Assembly: GCA_937982385.1 (NCBI GenBank)
Contig: CALJMC010000052.1
Location: 1 to 7,120, forward strand
DNA length: 7,120 nucleotides
Origin: an uncultured Rickettsiales bacterium
GTDB taxonomy: Bacteria > Pseudomonadota > Alphaproteobacteria > Rickettsiales > UBA998
Reading direction: 5' to 3'
Numbering within the stretch: the first letter of the stretch is position 1; each line of letters starts with the position of its first letter. Under the pieces are notes generated by a model, which did not search any database, was not told the DNA's origin, and was given only the letters and a program-made list of their open reading frames with translations. The position numbers and the translations under genes are program-made. Shown here one piece after another: positions 1 to 6,485 of this stretch.

Positions 1-208
1 TTCTGTATCGGTTGCCCGTCCACGTCAAATTGCGATGTATCTCTCCAAGCAGCTTACACCGAAAAGCCTGCCTGAAATTGGTCGCAAATTCGGCGGTAAA
101 GACCACACAACCGTGATGCACGCCGTAAAGCGCATCGAAGAACTCAAACAGTCCGACACCGAAATGGTAGAAGACATCGAGATTCTAGGCCGCCAGCTAC
201 AGAGCTAG
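1..208 (+). CDS. dnaA: Chromosomal replication initiator DnaA, C-terminal fragment
   Basis: Only the last 68 codons are present; the first full codon is at position 2 and the stop is TAG at 206-208. This is part of domain IV, the helix-turn-helix region that binds DnaA boxes at the replication origin. The DnaA signature is visible at residues 31-40 of the fragment (GGKDHTTVMH), followed by the helix AVKRIEEL. Upstream, RPRQIAMYL and the LPEIGRKFGGKDH turn match the family closely. The protein ends in a short acidic/amphipathic helix, as usual for DnaA, so the 3' end is intact and truncation is only by the window edge. Finding it upstream of dnaN, recF and gyrB fits the classical bacterial origin-region order, although here an unrelated gene separates dnaA from dnaN. 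Identification is secure. Confidence 0.97.
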   Translation, partial: SVSVARPRQIAMYLSKQLTPKSLPEIGRKFGGKDHTTVMHAVKRIEELKQSDTEMVEDIEILGRQLQS

Positions 209-220
209 TTTTTTATCCCC

Positions 221-269
221 TGACATCAAACTGTCATAATTCTCCGCTATATTAGATCTCTGAGCAGAG
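221..269. repeat. Two short inverted repeats in the dnaA/orf312 spacer
   Basis: The 82-bp spacer after dnaA contains TGACA (221-225) and TGTCA (232-236) as 5-bp arms around 6 bases, then CTCTG (258-262) and CAGAG (265-269) around 2 bases. A TATATT at 248-253 lies between them and could serve as a -10 element, but I see no -35 at a good distance. They could be a weak operator or part of the leader of the next gene. Arms this short can arise by chance. Confidence 0.25.
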
Positions 270-290
270 CTAATAAAAGAAAAGTAAACC

Positions 291-1229
291 ATGCCCGAAA
301 ATACTAACGGTGTTAAGATATTAAATTATTCTCCGGAATCTATCCGCAACAAATATATTTTAGATATTGCGAGGCGTAATTTTTCGCCCGAATTTCCCAA
401 TATAGCTATAAATCGTTTGGTAGATTATGTGCACGAACCACGAGGTGTTGCTCTTGGTGAATCTCTTGCGGATATGTTGAATAGCTTGCATGTGCTTTTA
501 TCTGAATCTGCTTCTGTCTATGTAATTGATGCTATGGAACAGAAGGCGCAAGAAGAAGCGAAGCAAGTGTCTGAAATAAAAGGTTCTAGTATCGATATGT
601 CGGGCAGTATGGTTGAGCAAATGCATGCATTAAGAAAATCAGAATCTGATGCTGATCTTAAGGAGATAGCCGGCGAGTTGCTTGCTCGTGGTGAGGTGTC
701 TGGAGCACAAGAAACCGTTGTTGAAAAAATACGTTCTATGTTGCCTAAGCACTCAATTGACCAAGAGGAGCTTTTGGATGGTATGTCTCGCTTGGCGGAT
801 GATTTTAAAGCGGAGGCAATCGCAAGGGGTTTTGGGGAGTATCTTCCATCGTCGCTTGATAGTATTATTAGTCGGCAAAATGAGGGTTTGGCAGCGTATA
901 GGCAAATTTCGGAGTCACAAAACTTTGTTGCAAAACAAATACAAGCGGTGCTTATTCAAAAGGGCAACCTTTCTGCGGAAGAGGCGATAGAGCGATATAT
1001 TTTGATGACGCCGGAGTCTCATTATACGGTTAATGGCGCTGAAAATCTTTTTTTAGAAGAGCGTAAAGCAGCTATTCTTGCGGAGCAGGCGAGAGCAAGT
1101 GCTAGGGCTGGAGGTCATTTGAGTGTTGTTCCTTCAAGGCCTGACAACAAGGTTGCGGGAGATGGTCTTAAGCAAGATGGTCCTACGCGAGATCCAAATG
1201 AGACAGGCATTGATATACTGCTTGAATAA
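291..1229 (+). CDS. Unknown 312-residue protein encoded between dnaA and dnaN
   Basis: I do not recognise a family. The frame is open for 312 codons, starts with ATG after a purine-rich but weak ribosome site (AAAAGAAAAG, 276-285) and ends with TAA. The protein is hydrophilic and mostly helix-like, with no signal peptide or membrane segment. It contains no cysteine and no tryptophan, which suits a soluble or scaffold-like cytoplasmic protein. Residues 80-95 are Glu/Gln/Ala/Lys-rich and could form a short coiled coil. A charged helical stretch rich in Ala/Glu/Arg precedes the last 40 residues (about 273-312), which are rich in Gly, Pro, Asp and Asn and look disordered, ending in the hydrophobic-acidic DILLE. 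Its first part is visibly AT-richer than dnaN or gyrB, hinting at later arrival or weak expression. Conserved position beside dnaA would suggest a replication or cell-cycle role, but that is only inference. Coding status is likely; function is unknown. Confidence 0.75.
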   Translation: MPENTNGVKILNYSPESIRNKYILDIARRNFSPEFPNIAINRLVDYVHEPRGVALGESLADMLNSLHVLLSESASVYVIDAMEQKAQEEAKQVSEIKGSSIDMSGSMVEQMHALRKSESDADLKEIAGELLARGEVSGAQETVVEKIRSMLPKHSIDQEELLDGMSRLADDFKAEAIARGFGEYLPSSLDSIISRQNEGLAAYRQISESQNFVAKQIQAVLIQKGNLSAEEAIERYILMTPESHYTVNGAENLFLEERKAAILAEQARASARAGGHLSVVPSRPDNKVAGDGLKQDGPTRDPNETGIDILLE

Positions 1230-1256
1230 CCTCCACACAAAACCCAAAAACAAGGC

Positions 1257-1284
1257 TTGCAATGTGCTGTGGAGCGGTTATAAC
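1257..1284 (+). promoter_or_regulatory. Candidate sigma70-type promoter for dnaN
   Basis: TTGCAA (1257-1262, 4 of 6 consensus bases) and TATAAC (1279-1284, 5 of 6) are separated by 16 bases in the 89-bp spacer between the unknown gene and dnaN. Transcription would begin near 1290, leaving about 28 nt before the first dnaN ATG. A 7-bp inverted repeat, CTCCACA (1231-1237) and TGTGGAG (1268-1274), encloses the -35. No terminator for the upstream gene is evident, so read-through is also possible. Confidence 0.4.
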
Positions 1285-1318
1285 TATGGGGTTAGAGATA
1301 ATTTTACATGGTAGGTGA

Positions 1319-2485
1319 ATGATGCAAGCAGCAGAAAATATTATCCCAGAAGAACAGGTTTCATCAGCGATGAAATTTACGATTGAACGCGCAGCGCTTC
1401 TTAAGGCGTTGGGGCATGTTCAGTCAGTGGTTGAGCGTCGTGGCACGATTCCTATATTAGCGAATATCAAGCTTGATGCGGTCAATGGTCGCCTTGAAAT
1501 GACAGCAACGGACATGGATGTGGCGGTTGTTGAAACGGCTACGGCGAATGTATCTGAGCAGGGCGCAACGACGTTGCCTGCGCATACCTTTTATGAAATC
1601 GCTCGTAAGTTGCCAGATGGCGCTGAAGTGGAAATTTCTACTGATGGTGACGGCACTGCAGTGATTGCAGCGGGTCATTCACGTTTTACTCTTTCAACCC
1701 TTCCTGTGGCAGATTTTCCTGCGATGGCTGAGGGCGATTTGGCACATAGCTTTGTGCTTGCGGGTGAAGAATGCCGTAGCCTAGTGGGTAAAACAAGCTT
1801 TGCGATGTCTACTGAAGAAACACGTTACTATCTCAATGGTGTGTATTTGCATGCGGCAGAGCAGGGCGATGACCAAGTGTTGCGCGCTGTGTCAACTGAT
1901 GGTCACCGTTTGGCACGTCAAGAAGTGGCGCTTCCAGCAGGTGCATCGGGCATGCCGGGTGTGATTATCCCGCGCAAAACCATTGGTGAGCTTTCTAAGC
2001 TTATCGAAGATGGTATTGATGAAGTGAAGATTTCACTCTCAGAAAATAAAATCCGTTTTGTATGTGGTTCTGCGATTTTGGTATCAAAACTCATTGATGG
2101 TACGTTCCCAGATTATACGCGTGTGATTCCTGAAGGGAATGACCAAATGCTTGATATTGATGCATCTATCTTCGCTAAAGCGGTGGATCGTGTATCTGTT
2201 ATTTCATCTGATAAAGCGCGCGGTGTGCGTTTGTCGCTCTCGGGCGGTAAGTTGAATTTGTCAGCGAATAGTGCTGAGCAAGGCTTCGCGAAAGAAGAGC
2301 TTGAAGTGCATTATGACGGCAATGACATTGATGTTGGTTTCAACGCACGCTATTTGATGGACGTGCTTTCACAAATTGAAGGTGAGACAGCAAGCTTTGC
2401 ATTTGCAGATGCGTCAGCGCCTGCGATTGTGCGTGACAGCTCAATTCCTGGTGCGCTCTACGTCATCATGCCGATGCGTGTCTAG
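1319..2485 (+). CDS. dnaN: DNA polymerase III beta subunit (sliding clamp)
   Basis: This is the ring-shaped processivity clamp that encircles DNA and holds DNA polymerase III and repair proteins. From the second possible start (ATG 1370) the protein begins MKFTIERAALLKALGHVQ and runs through VVERRGTIPILANI, the characteristic N-terminus of alphaproteobacterial clamps. It then gives 371 residues, matching the usual length of about 370. The C-terminus YVIMPMRV is the family hallmark that forms part of the protein-binding pocket. Other recognisable blocks are STDGHRLA, IIPRKTI and GTFPDYTRVIP. The start at 1319 is reported because GGTGA (1314-1318) lies just before two tandem ATGs (1319, 1322); it adds 17 residues (MMQAAENIIPEEQVSSA) not typical of the family. 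A weaker AGG (1356-1358) precedes ATG 1370, so the native start is unsettled. Three clamp domains appear complete. Identification is secure; the start is not. Confidence 0.97.
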   Translation: MMQAAENIIPEEQVSSAMKFTIERAALLKALGHVQSVVERRGTIPILANIKLDAVNGRLEMTATDMDVAVVETATANVSEQGATTLPAHTFYEIARKLPDGAEVEISTDGDGTAVIAAGHSRFTLSTLPVADFPAMAEGDLAHSFVLAGEECRSLVGKTSFAMSTEETRYYLNGVYLHAAEQGDDQVLRAVSTDGHRLARQEVALPAGASGMPGVIIPRKTIGELSKLIEDGIDEVKISLSENKIRFVCGSAILVSKLIDGTFPDYTRVIPEGNDQMLDIDASIFAKAVDRVSVISSDKARGVRLSLSGGKLNLSANSAEQGFAKEELEVHYDGNDIDVGFNARYLMDVLSQIEGETASFAFADASAPAIVRDSSIPGALYVIMPMRV

Positions 2486-2509
2486 TCTTTCTTCGTTGCG
2501 CCAATAGTT

Positions 2510-2527
2510 GCGTCTTTTTCTGGACGC
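2510..2527 (+). other. Short hairpin in the dnaN-recF spacer
   Basis: GCGTC (2510-2514) and GACGC (2523-2527) can form a 5-bp stem with an 8-base loop that is T-rich. No T-run follows, so it is not a standard intrinsic terminator. It may be an mRNA structure between dnaN and recF, or chance. The rest of the 126-bp spacer before the chosen recF start shows no convincing promoter. Confidence 0.25.
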
Positions 2528-2611
2528 GCTGTGCTCACGTAGTATGACTGCGCCGTGCCTATCTCGCCTCGAAAAACATGCTCTTATCGCACTGTGAAAA
2601 ACTTGAAGTTT

Positions 2612-3778
2612 ATGGCAAAAGAATCTTTATCACCAGCAGAAGTAGCGGCAGAACCTTGTTTCGTGTCGTCTTTGATGCTCAGCAATTTTCGCAATTACCC
2701 TTCTTTAGCTCTTGAGCTGTCAGATAAATCTGTGGTGCTGGTCGGTGAGAATGGCTCTGGAAAAACCAATATTTTGGAGGCGGTGTCACTCCTTACTCCA
2801 GGCCGCGGTTTGCGTACGGCAAAGCTGGATGAATTGCGATGTGCAGCCCCTAGCAAGGCTGGTACACAGCAGGGTTGGGCCGTTTCGGCGAAGGTGGTCG
2901 CGGGCGGTGAAGAACATCAGCTTGGCACAGGCGTTATTAGTGGCGAGAAACGTTCGATTCGTATAAATGGTGAGGATAAGAAAAACCAGCATGCGCTGGG
3001 GCTGTATTGTTCGGCCGTGTGGTTGACCCCGCAAATGTGTCATATGTTTGGTGAGGGGCGGGGTGTGCGCCGTCGTTTTTTCGATAGGCTGGTCTATGGT
3101 TTAGATATGGAACATGCCTCGCGCATTTATTCCTATGAACATACCTCGCGTGAACGCTTGAAATTATTGACAATGCGCAGCCCAGACCCTGCATGGCTGA
3201 AGGTGTTGGAAGCAAAATTGGCGGCGCAATCGGTGGCGATAGCCGTGGCGCGCTTACAGTTGCTCGAACAATTGAATTATGCCTGTGCAGAATTGAAAGA
3301 TGGTGAATTTCCTGTGGCAGAAGTGCAGCTTGCGGGTGATGCTGAGGCGTTGATGGCAAGTGGTATTCAGGCGGTTGAGGCAGAGGAAACTATTGCGCTT
3401 CAACTTAATGGAAACCGTGCAGAGGATGCGCGGCGAGGGCGGTCTTCTATTGGTGCACACCGCACTGAGATGCAAGTGTATTTTGTTGAAAAGGGGGTAG
3501 AGGCTGCCCTTTGTTCAACAGGTGAGCAAAAGGCGTTGTTACTCTCAGTGTTGATGGCGCATGTGAAGGCGCGGGCGCATTGGCAGGGACGGATGCCGTT
3601 ATTGTTACTTGATGAGGTGGTGGCGCATTTGGATGTTAATCGGCGTGCAGCCTTGTTTGAAATGCTCTGTGACATGAAGATTCAATGCTGGATGACAGGT
3701 ACGGATGCAGCCGATTTTTCGGGCTTTGCGAGTCAGGCACAGATGTTAACTATCCATGATGGAAATATATCGTCTTAA
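2612..3778 (+). CDS. recF: DNA replication and repair protein RecF
   Basis: RecF is an SMC-like ABC ATPase that, with RecO and RecR, directs RecA loading onto gapped single-stranded DNA. With this start the protein has 388 residues, slightly above the usual 360-380. The N-terminus carries the RecF-type SLMLSNFRNY strand, then Walker A GENGSGKT at residues 45-52. The ABC signature is STGEQK at 302-307. Walker B is LLLLDE with D334 and E335, followed by the D-loop VVAHLD. The terminal TGTD motif near the end is also typical. The open frame reaches upstream to a GTG at 2555, adding 19 residues without family resemblance. I prefer ATG 2612 because the extra residues look non-conserved and ATG is the commoner start, though the ribosome site (GAAG, 2605-2608) is weak. 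It lies 126 bp after dnaN and 90 bp before gyrB, the classical order. No inactivating change is seen. Confidence 0.95.
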   Translation: MAKESLSPAEVAAEPCFVSSLMLSNFRNYPSLALELSDKSVVLVGENGSGKTNILEAVSLLTPGRGLRTAKLDELRCAAPSKAGTQQGWAVSAKVVAGGEEHQLGTGVISGEKRSIRINGEDKKNQHALGLYCSAVWLTPQMCHMFGEGRGVRRRFFDRLVYGLDMEHASRIYSYEHTSRERLKLLTMRSPDPAWLKVLEAKLAAQSVAIAVARLQLLEQLNYACAELKDGEFPVAEVQLAGDAEALMASGIQAVEAEETIALQLNGNRAEDARRGRSSIGAHRTEMQVYFVEKGVEAALCSTGEQKALLLSVLMAHVKARAHWQGRMPLLLLDEVVAHLDVNRRAALFEMLCDMKIQCWMTGTDAADFSGFASQAQMLTIHDGNISS

Positions 3779-3827
3779 TACTCTTTTTCTAGGCTTTTTT
3801 GCTAGCAATTTACCTTGAATCTTCTAG

Positions 3828-3833
3828 TATAAT
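3828..3833 (+). promoter_or_regulatory. Candidate gyrB promoter -10 element
   Basis: A perfect TATAAT lies 35 bases before the gyrB start in a very AT-rich spacer. The matching -35 position (about 3805-3810, GCAATT) is poor, so activation or a different sigma context may be needed. An alternative pair is TTGAAT (3815-3820) with ATTAAT (3837-3842), 16 bases apart. In either case transcription would start in or just after the palindrome that follows. Confidence 0.45.
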
Positions 3834-3850
3834 TGTATTAATTTAATACA
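3834..3850. promoter_or_regulatory. 17-bp perfect inverted repeat, candidate gyrB operator
   Basis: TGTATTAA (3834-3841) and TTAATACA (3843-3850) are perfect 8-bp arms around one T. The repeat begins directly after the TATAAT and covers the expected transcription start, the usual place for a repressor site. The short distance between half-sites suits a homodimeric regulator. As RNA it could not fold into a hairpin with a one-base loop, so a DNA-level site is more likely. The protein that binds it is unknown. Confidence 0.5.
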
Positions 3851-3868
3851 TTATTTAAGTGGGATATT

Positions 3869-6304
3869 ATGACGTCTGTAGCAGAAGATAAATTGGCAAG
3901 AATGGCGGATAATCAGGAAGATTACGGCGCGGATTCCATTAAAGTTCTTAAAGGGCTTGAAGCTGTGCGCAAACGCCCTGGTATGTATATCGGTGATACC
4001 GATGATGGTACAGGTCTGCATCACATGGTCTATGAGGTGGTGGATAATGCGATTGATGAGGCACTCGCTGGGCATTGTGACACCGTGGATGTGACGATAA
4101 ATGAAGACGGTTCAGTGTCTGTTGAGGATAATGGGCGTGGTGTGCCAGTTGAGATGCATGAAGAAGAGGGTGTATCAGCGGCTGAGGTTATTATGACCCA
4201 GCTCCATGCGGGTGGTAAATTCGATTCTAACTCCTATAAAATCTCCGGTGGTTTGCACGGTGTGGGTGTGTCCGTGGTGAATGCGCTGTCAGATTGGTTA
4301 GAGCTGACGGTGTGGCGCGATGGTAAAGAGCATTCTGCGCGTTTTGAACGTGGCGATACGGTGAGGCATCTTGCAGTCGAGGGGGATGCAAAAGGCAAGA
4401 ACGGCACGCGTGTGACGTTTTTCCCATCGGTGACGACCTTTGCGTTCATCAATTTTGATTTTCCAACGTTAGAGCATCGCTTGCGCGAGTTGGCGTTTTT
4501 GAACTCGGGCGTACGCATTATTGTGCGTGATGCACGTGGTGATGAGCCTGTGGAAACAGTGCTTTATTATGAAGGCGGAACGGAAGCTTACGTAAAATAT
4601 CTTGACCGCTCGAAGCAGCCTGTGCATGAGGCAGTGACGCTGAAAGGCGAGCGCGATGAGATTGGCGTTGAAATTGCGATGCAATGGAATGATTCCTATC
4701 ATGAGAATATTTTGTGTTTCACCAATAATATCCGTCAACGTGATGGTGGTTCGCATTTACAGGGCTTCCGTGCGGCATTGACGCGTACCATTAATAATTA
4801 TGCGAACTCGGTTGGTTTGTCGAAAAAAGAGAAAGTGTCTATCACGGGTGATGATGCGCGTGAGGGGATGACCTGCGTGTTGTCTGTGAAGGTACCTGAT
4901 CCGAAATTCTCGTCTCAAACTAAAGATAAGTTAGTATCTTCTGAAGTGAAGCCTGCGGTGGAAACATTGTTTTATGAAAAAATGATGGAGTGGTTTGAAG
5001 AGCATCCGCATGAAGGTAAAATAATCATCAATAAAATTATGGAAGCGGCAAATGCACGCGAAGCAGCACGCAAAGCGCGTGAGTTGACGCGTCGTAAAGG
5101 TGCGTTGGACATTTCTAGTTTGCCAGGAAAATTGGCGGATTGCCAAGAACGCGATCCTGCGAAGTCTGAAATATTCATTGTCGAGGGAGATTCTGCGGGT
5201 GGTTCTGCAAAGCAGGGGCGTGACCGTAAGTTCCAAGCGATTTTGCCGTTGAAGGGTAAGATTTTGAATGTAGAGCGCGCACGTTTTGATAAAATGCTTT
5301 CATCACAAGAGGTAGGCACATTGATTACCGCACTTGGTGCTGGTATCGGAAAAGATGATTTTGACGTTGAAAAAGCACGTTATCATAAGATTGTGATTAT
5401 GACGGATGCGGATGTCGATGGTTCGCACATTCGTACATTGTTGCTGACGTTCTTCTATCGCCAGATGCCTGAGCTGATTGAAAAAGGCTATCTCTATATC
5501 GCGCAACCGCCGCTTTATAAAATTAAACGCGGAAATGTGGAAGCTTATTTGAAAGATGATGAGGAGCTTGAGTCTTATCTAATCGAAGCGGCGCTTGATG
5601 AGGCAGAGCTTCGTTTTTCAGATGGTCGTAAGATGGATGGTACAGAGCTTCGTGATTATATCGAAGAAATGGGGCGCCTAACCGCCATGATGACAAGTCT
5701 CACGCGTAAATTACCGAAAGCTGTGGTGGATGCGGCAGTATTGAGTGATTTCTTCGCAGTGAGCAATCTATCTGAGAGCGAAGAAAAAGGCTGTGTTGCA
5801 GGTTTTGAAAAGACACTTAATGACATTGATGGTCAGGAAGATCCGTGGAAAATTGAGTCTATTGCGACTGGTTTTGAAGCGGTGCGTATGGTACGTGGCG
5901 TGGAAGAACGTCATGCAATGGATGATAAATTGCTTAATGGCCGTGAATCCCGCACCTTGCATGATGCAGCCGAGATGGTAGCAAAAGACTTTGCGTCACC
6001 CGTGACCCTTGAGCGCAAGCAAGTGATTACGACAGCACAATCTCCTGCTGGACTCTTTAATACGGTGATGGATATTGGTCGTAAAGGCCTGTCATTCCAG
6101 CGCTTTAAAGGACTGGGTGAAATGAATCCAGAGCAGTTGTGGGAAACGACACTTGATCCTGACAATCGTATCTTGCTTCAGGTGGAAGTAGGGCATACGG
6201 AAGAAGCAGATGATACATTCACGACCTTGATGGGTGATGTGGTTGAGCCGCGTCGTAACTTTATTCAAGAGAATGCGCTTCAAGTAGAGAATCTGGATAT
6301 TTAA
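3869..6304 (+). CDS. gyrB: DNA gyrase subunit B
   Basis: GyrB is the ATPase and TOPRIM subunit of gyrase (A2B2), which adds negative supercoils ahead of replication and transcription. The 811 residues cover a full-length proteobacterial GyrB. The GHKL ATPase shows YEVVDNAIDEA with catalytic E56 and Mg-binding N60, EDNGRG with D87, the GGLHGVGVSVVNALS lid, and R150 at the position linked to coumarin binding. QTK places the transducer lysine at 352. TOPRIM shows EGDSAGGSAKQGR (E439, D441) and the metal-binding D513, D515 and D517 in TDADVDG. The roughly 165-residue Gram-negative insertion follows, then QRFKGLGEMNPEQLWETT and the conserved tail. D441 and K462 are the wild-type residues at the classic quinolone positions. 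GGGA (3861-3864) is a modest ribosome site for ATG 3869; an in-frame ATG at 3902 would drop 11 poorly conserved residues. Complete and apparently functional. Confidence 0.98.
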   Translation: MTSVAEDKLARMADNQEDYGADSIKVLKGLEAVRKRPGMYIGDTDDGTGLHHMVYEVVDNAIDEALAGHCDTVDVTINEDGSVSVEDNGRGVPVEMHEEEGVSAAEVIMTQLHAGGKFDSNSYKISGGLHGVGVSVVNALSDWLELTVWRDGKEHSARFERGDTVRHLAVEGDAKGKNGTRVTFFPSVTTFAFINFDFPTLEHRLRELAFLNSGVRIIVRDARGDEPVETVLYYEGGTEAYVKYLDRSKQPVHEAVTLKGERDEIGVEIAMQWNDSYHENILCFTNNIRQRDGGSHLQGFRAALTRTINNYANSVGLSKKEKVSITGDDAREGMTCVLSVKVPDPKFSSQTKDKLVSSEVKPAVETLFYEKMMEWFEEHPHEGKIIINKIMEAANAREAARKARELTRRKGALDISSLPGKLADCQERDPAKSEIFIVEGDSAGGSAKQGRDRKFQAILPLKGKILNVERARFDKMLSSQEVGTLITALGAGIGKDDFDVEKARYHKIVIMTDADVDGSHIRTLLLTFFYRQMPELIEKGYLYIAQPPLYKIKRGNVEAYLKDDEELESYLIEAALDEAELRFSDGRKMDGTELRDYIEEMGRLTAMMTSLTRKLPKAVVDAAVLSDFFAVSNLSESEEKGCVAGFEKTLNDIDGQEDPWKIESIATGFEAVRMVRGVEERHAMDDKLLNGRESRTLHDAAEMVAKDFASPVTLERKQVITTAQSPAGLFNTVMDIGRKGLSFQRFKGLGEMNPEQLWETTLDPDNRILLQVEVGHTEEADDTFTTLMGDVVEPRRNFIQENALQVENLDI

Positions 6305-6351
6305 GTAATACAAGCATAGTTTTGTGACAACTTAATGATGTTTTGAGTCTG

Positions 6352-6367
6352 TTAATTGATTGTTAAC
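6352..6367. promoter_or_regulatory. CtrA-type binding site upstream of the pilin gene
   Basis: TTAATTGATTGTTAAC matches exactly the pattern known for the alphaproteobacterial cell-cycle regulator CtrA (TTAA, seven bases, TTAA, C). The seven-base gap contains the -35 hexamer TTGATT, the position where CtrA activates promoters such as those of pilin and flagellar genes in Caulobacter. Further TTAA tetramers at 6332-6335 and 6383-6386 sit 20 bases to each side. Binding by CtrA is inferred, since ctrA itself is outside the window. Confidence 0.5.
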
Positions 6368-6384
6368 CTTTTTTGTGCTATGTT
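6356..6384 (+). promoter_or_regulatory. Candidate promoter of the Flp pilin gene
   Basis: TTGATT (6356-6361) and TATGTT (6379-6384) are 17 bases apart. The -10 carries an extended TG (6376-6377, TGCTATGTT). Both hexamers match 4 of 6 consensus bases. Transcription would begin near 6391, giving a leader of about 95 nt. The weak -35 under a CtrA-like site suggests activator dependence. No clear terminator separates it from gyrB. Confidence 0.5.
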
Positions 6385-6391
6385 AAGGGCA

Positions 6392-6431
6392 GCTGATGAT
6401 TTTCAGCGTTGTAGATAGCAATAAGCTATCT
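6392..6431 (+). other. Two hairpins in the pilin mRNA leader
   Basis: GCTGA (6392-6396) pairs with TCAGC (6403-6407) around 6 bases. AGATAGC (6413-6419) pairs with GCTATCT (6425-6431) around 5 bases. The first hairpin starts almost exactly at the predicted 5' end, a layout known to protect mRNAs from decay. No U-run follows either stem, so termination is unlikely. The second, 7-bp stem is the stronger. Confidence 0.4.
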
Positions 6432-6473
6432 TATTAAACGTTAGGGGTTTAGGCCTTTGACATTCATGAAGAA

Positions 6474-6478
6474 AAGGA
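6474..6478 (+). promoter_or_regulatory. Ribosome binding site of the pilin gene
   Basis: AAGGA lies 7 bases before the ATG at 6486, close to ideal spacing, and fixes that start. It lies inside a 7-codon mini-frame (ATG 6466, MKKRILS) whose stop TGA overlaps the pilin ATG. Confidence 0.7.
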
Positions 6479-6485
6479 TTTTATC

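Noticed and set aside
213..221. TTATCCCCT, resembling a DnaA box (TTATCCACA)
   Set aside because: It has two mismatches and stands alone. No cluster of boxes or AT-rich unwinding element is nearby, so I do not call an origin or DnaA autoregulation.
200..272. Direct repeat CAGAGCTA at 200-207 and 265-272, as a possible insertion scar
   Set aside because: Eight bases over such a distance can be chance; there are no terminal inverted repeats or element between them, and the copies do not bracket the unknown gene.
1123..1314. Open frame of 63 codons overlapping the end of the unknown gene and the dnaN promoter
   Set aside because: It is mostly a shadow in another frame, with no ribosome site and no recognisable protein features.
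2555..2611. Upstream GTG start for recF adding 19 residues
   Set aside because: The added residues show no RecF resemblance and no good ribosome site precedes the GTG; kept only as an alternative.
2937..3359. 140-codon open frame on the - strand inside recF
   Set aside because: It lies antisense to conserved RecF coding sequence, has a His/Pro/Ser-rich composition typical of shadow frames, and no start signals.
3799..3808. Perfect 10-bp palindrome TTGCTAGCAA in the recF-gyrB spacer
   Set aside because: It is short, with no loop to form a hairpin and no T-run after it; it does not act as a terminator, and support for an operator is weaker than for 3834-3850.
4039..4047. GGTGGATAA, reverse complement one mismatch from a DnaA box
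   Set aside because: It encodes the invariant VVDNA motif of GyrB, so the match is explained by protein conservation.
6351..6374. GTTAA/TTAAC stem followed by C and six T, as a gyrB terminator
   Set aside because: The stem is only five A/T-rich pairs and too weak; the same bases are better explained as a CtrA-type site and promoter.
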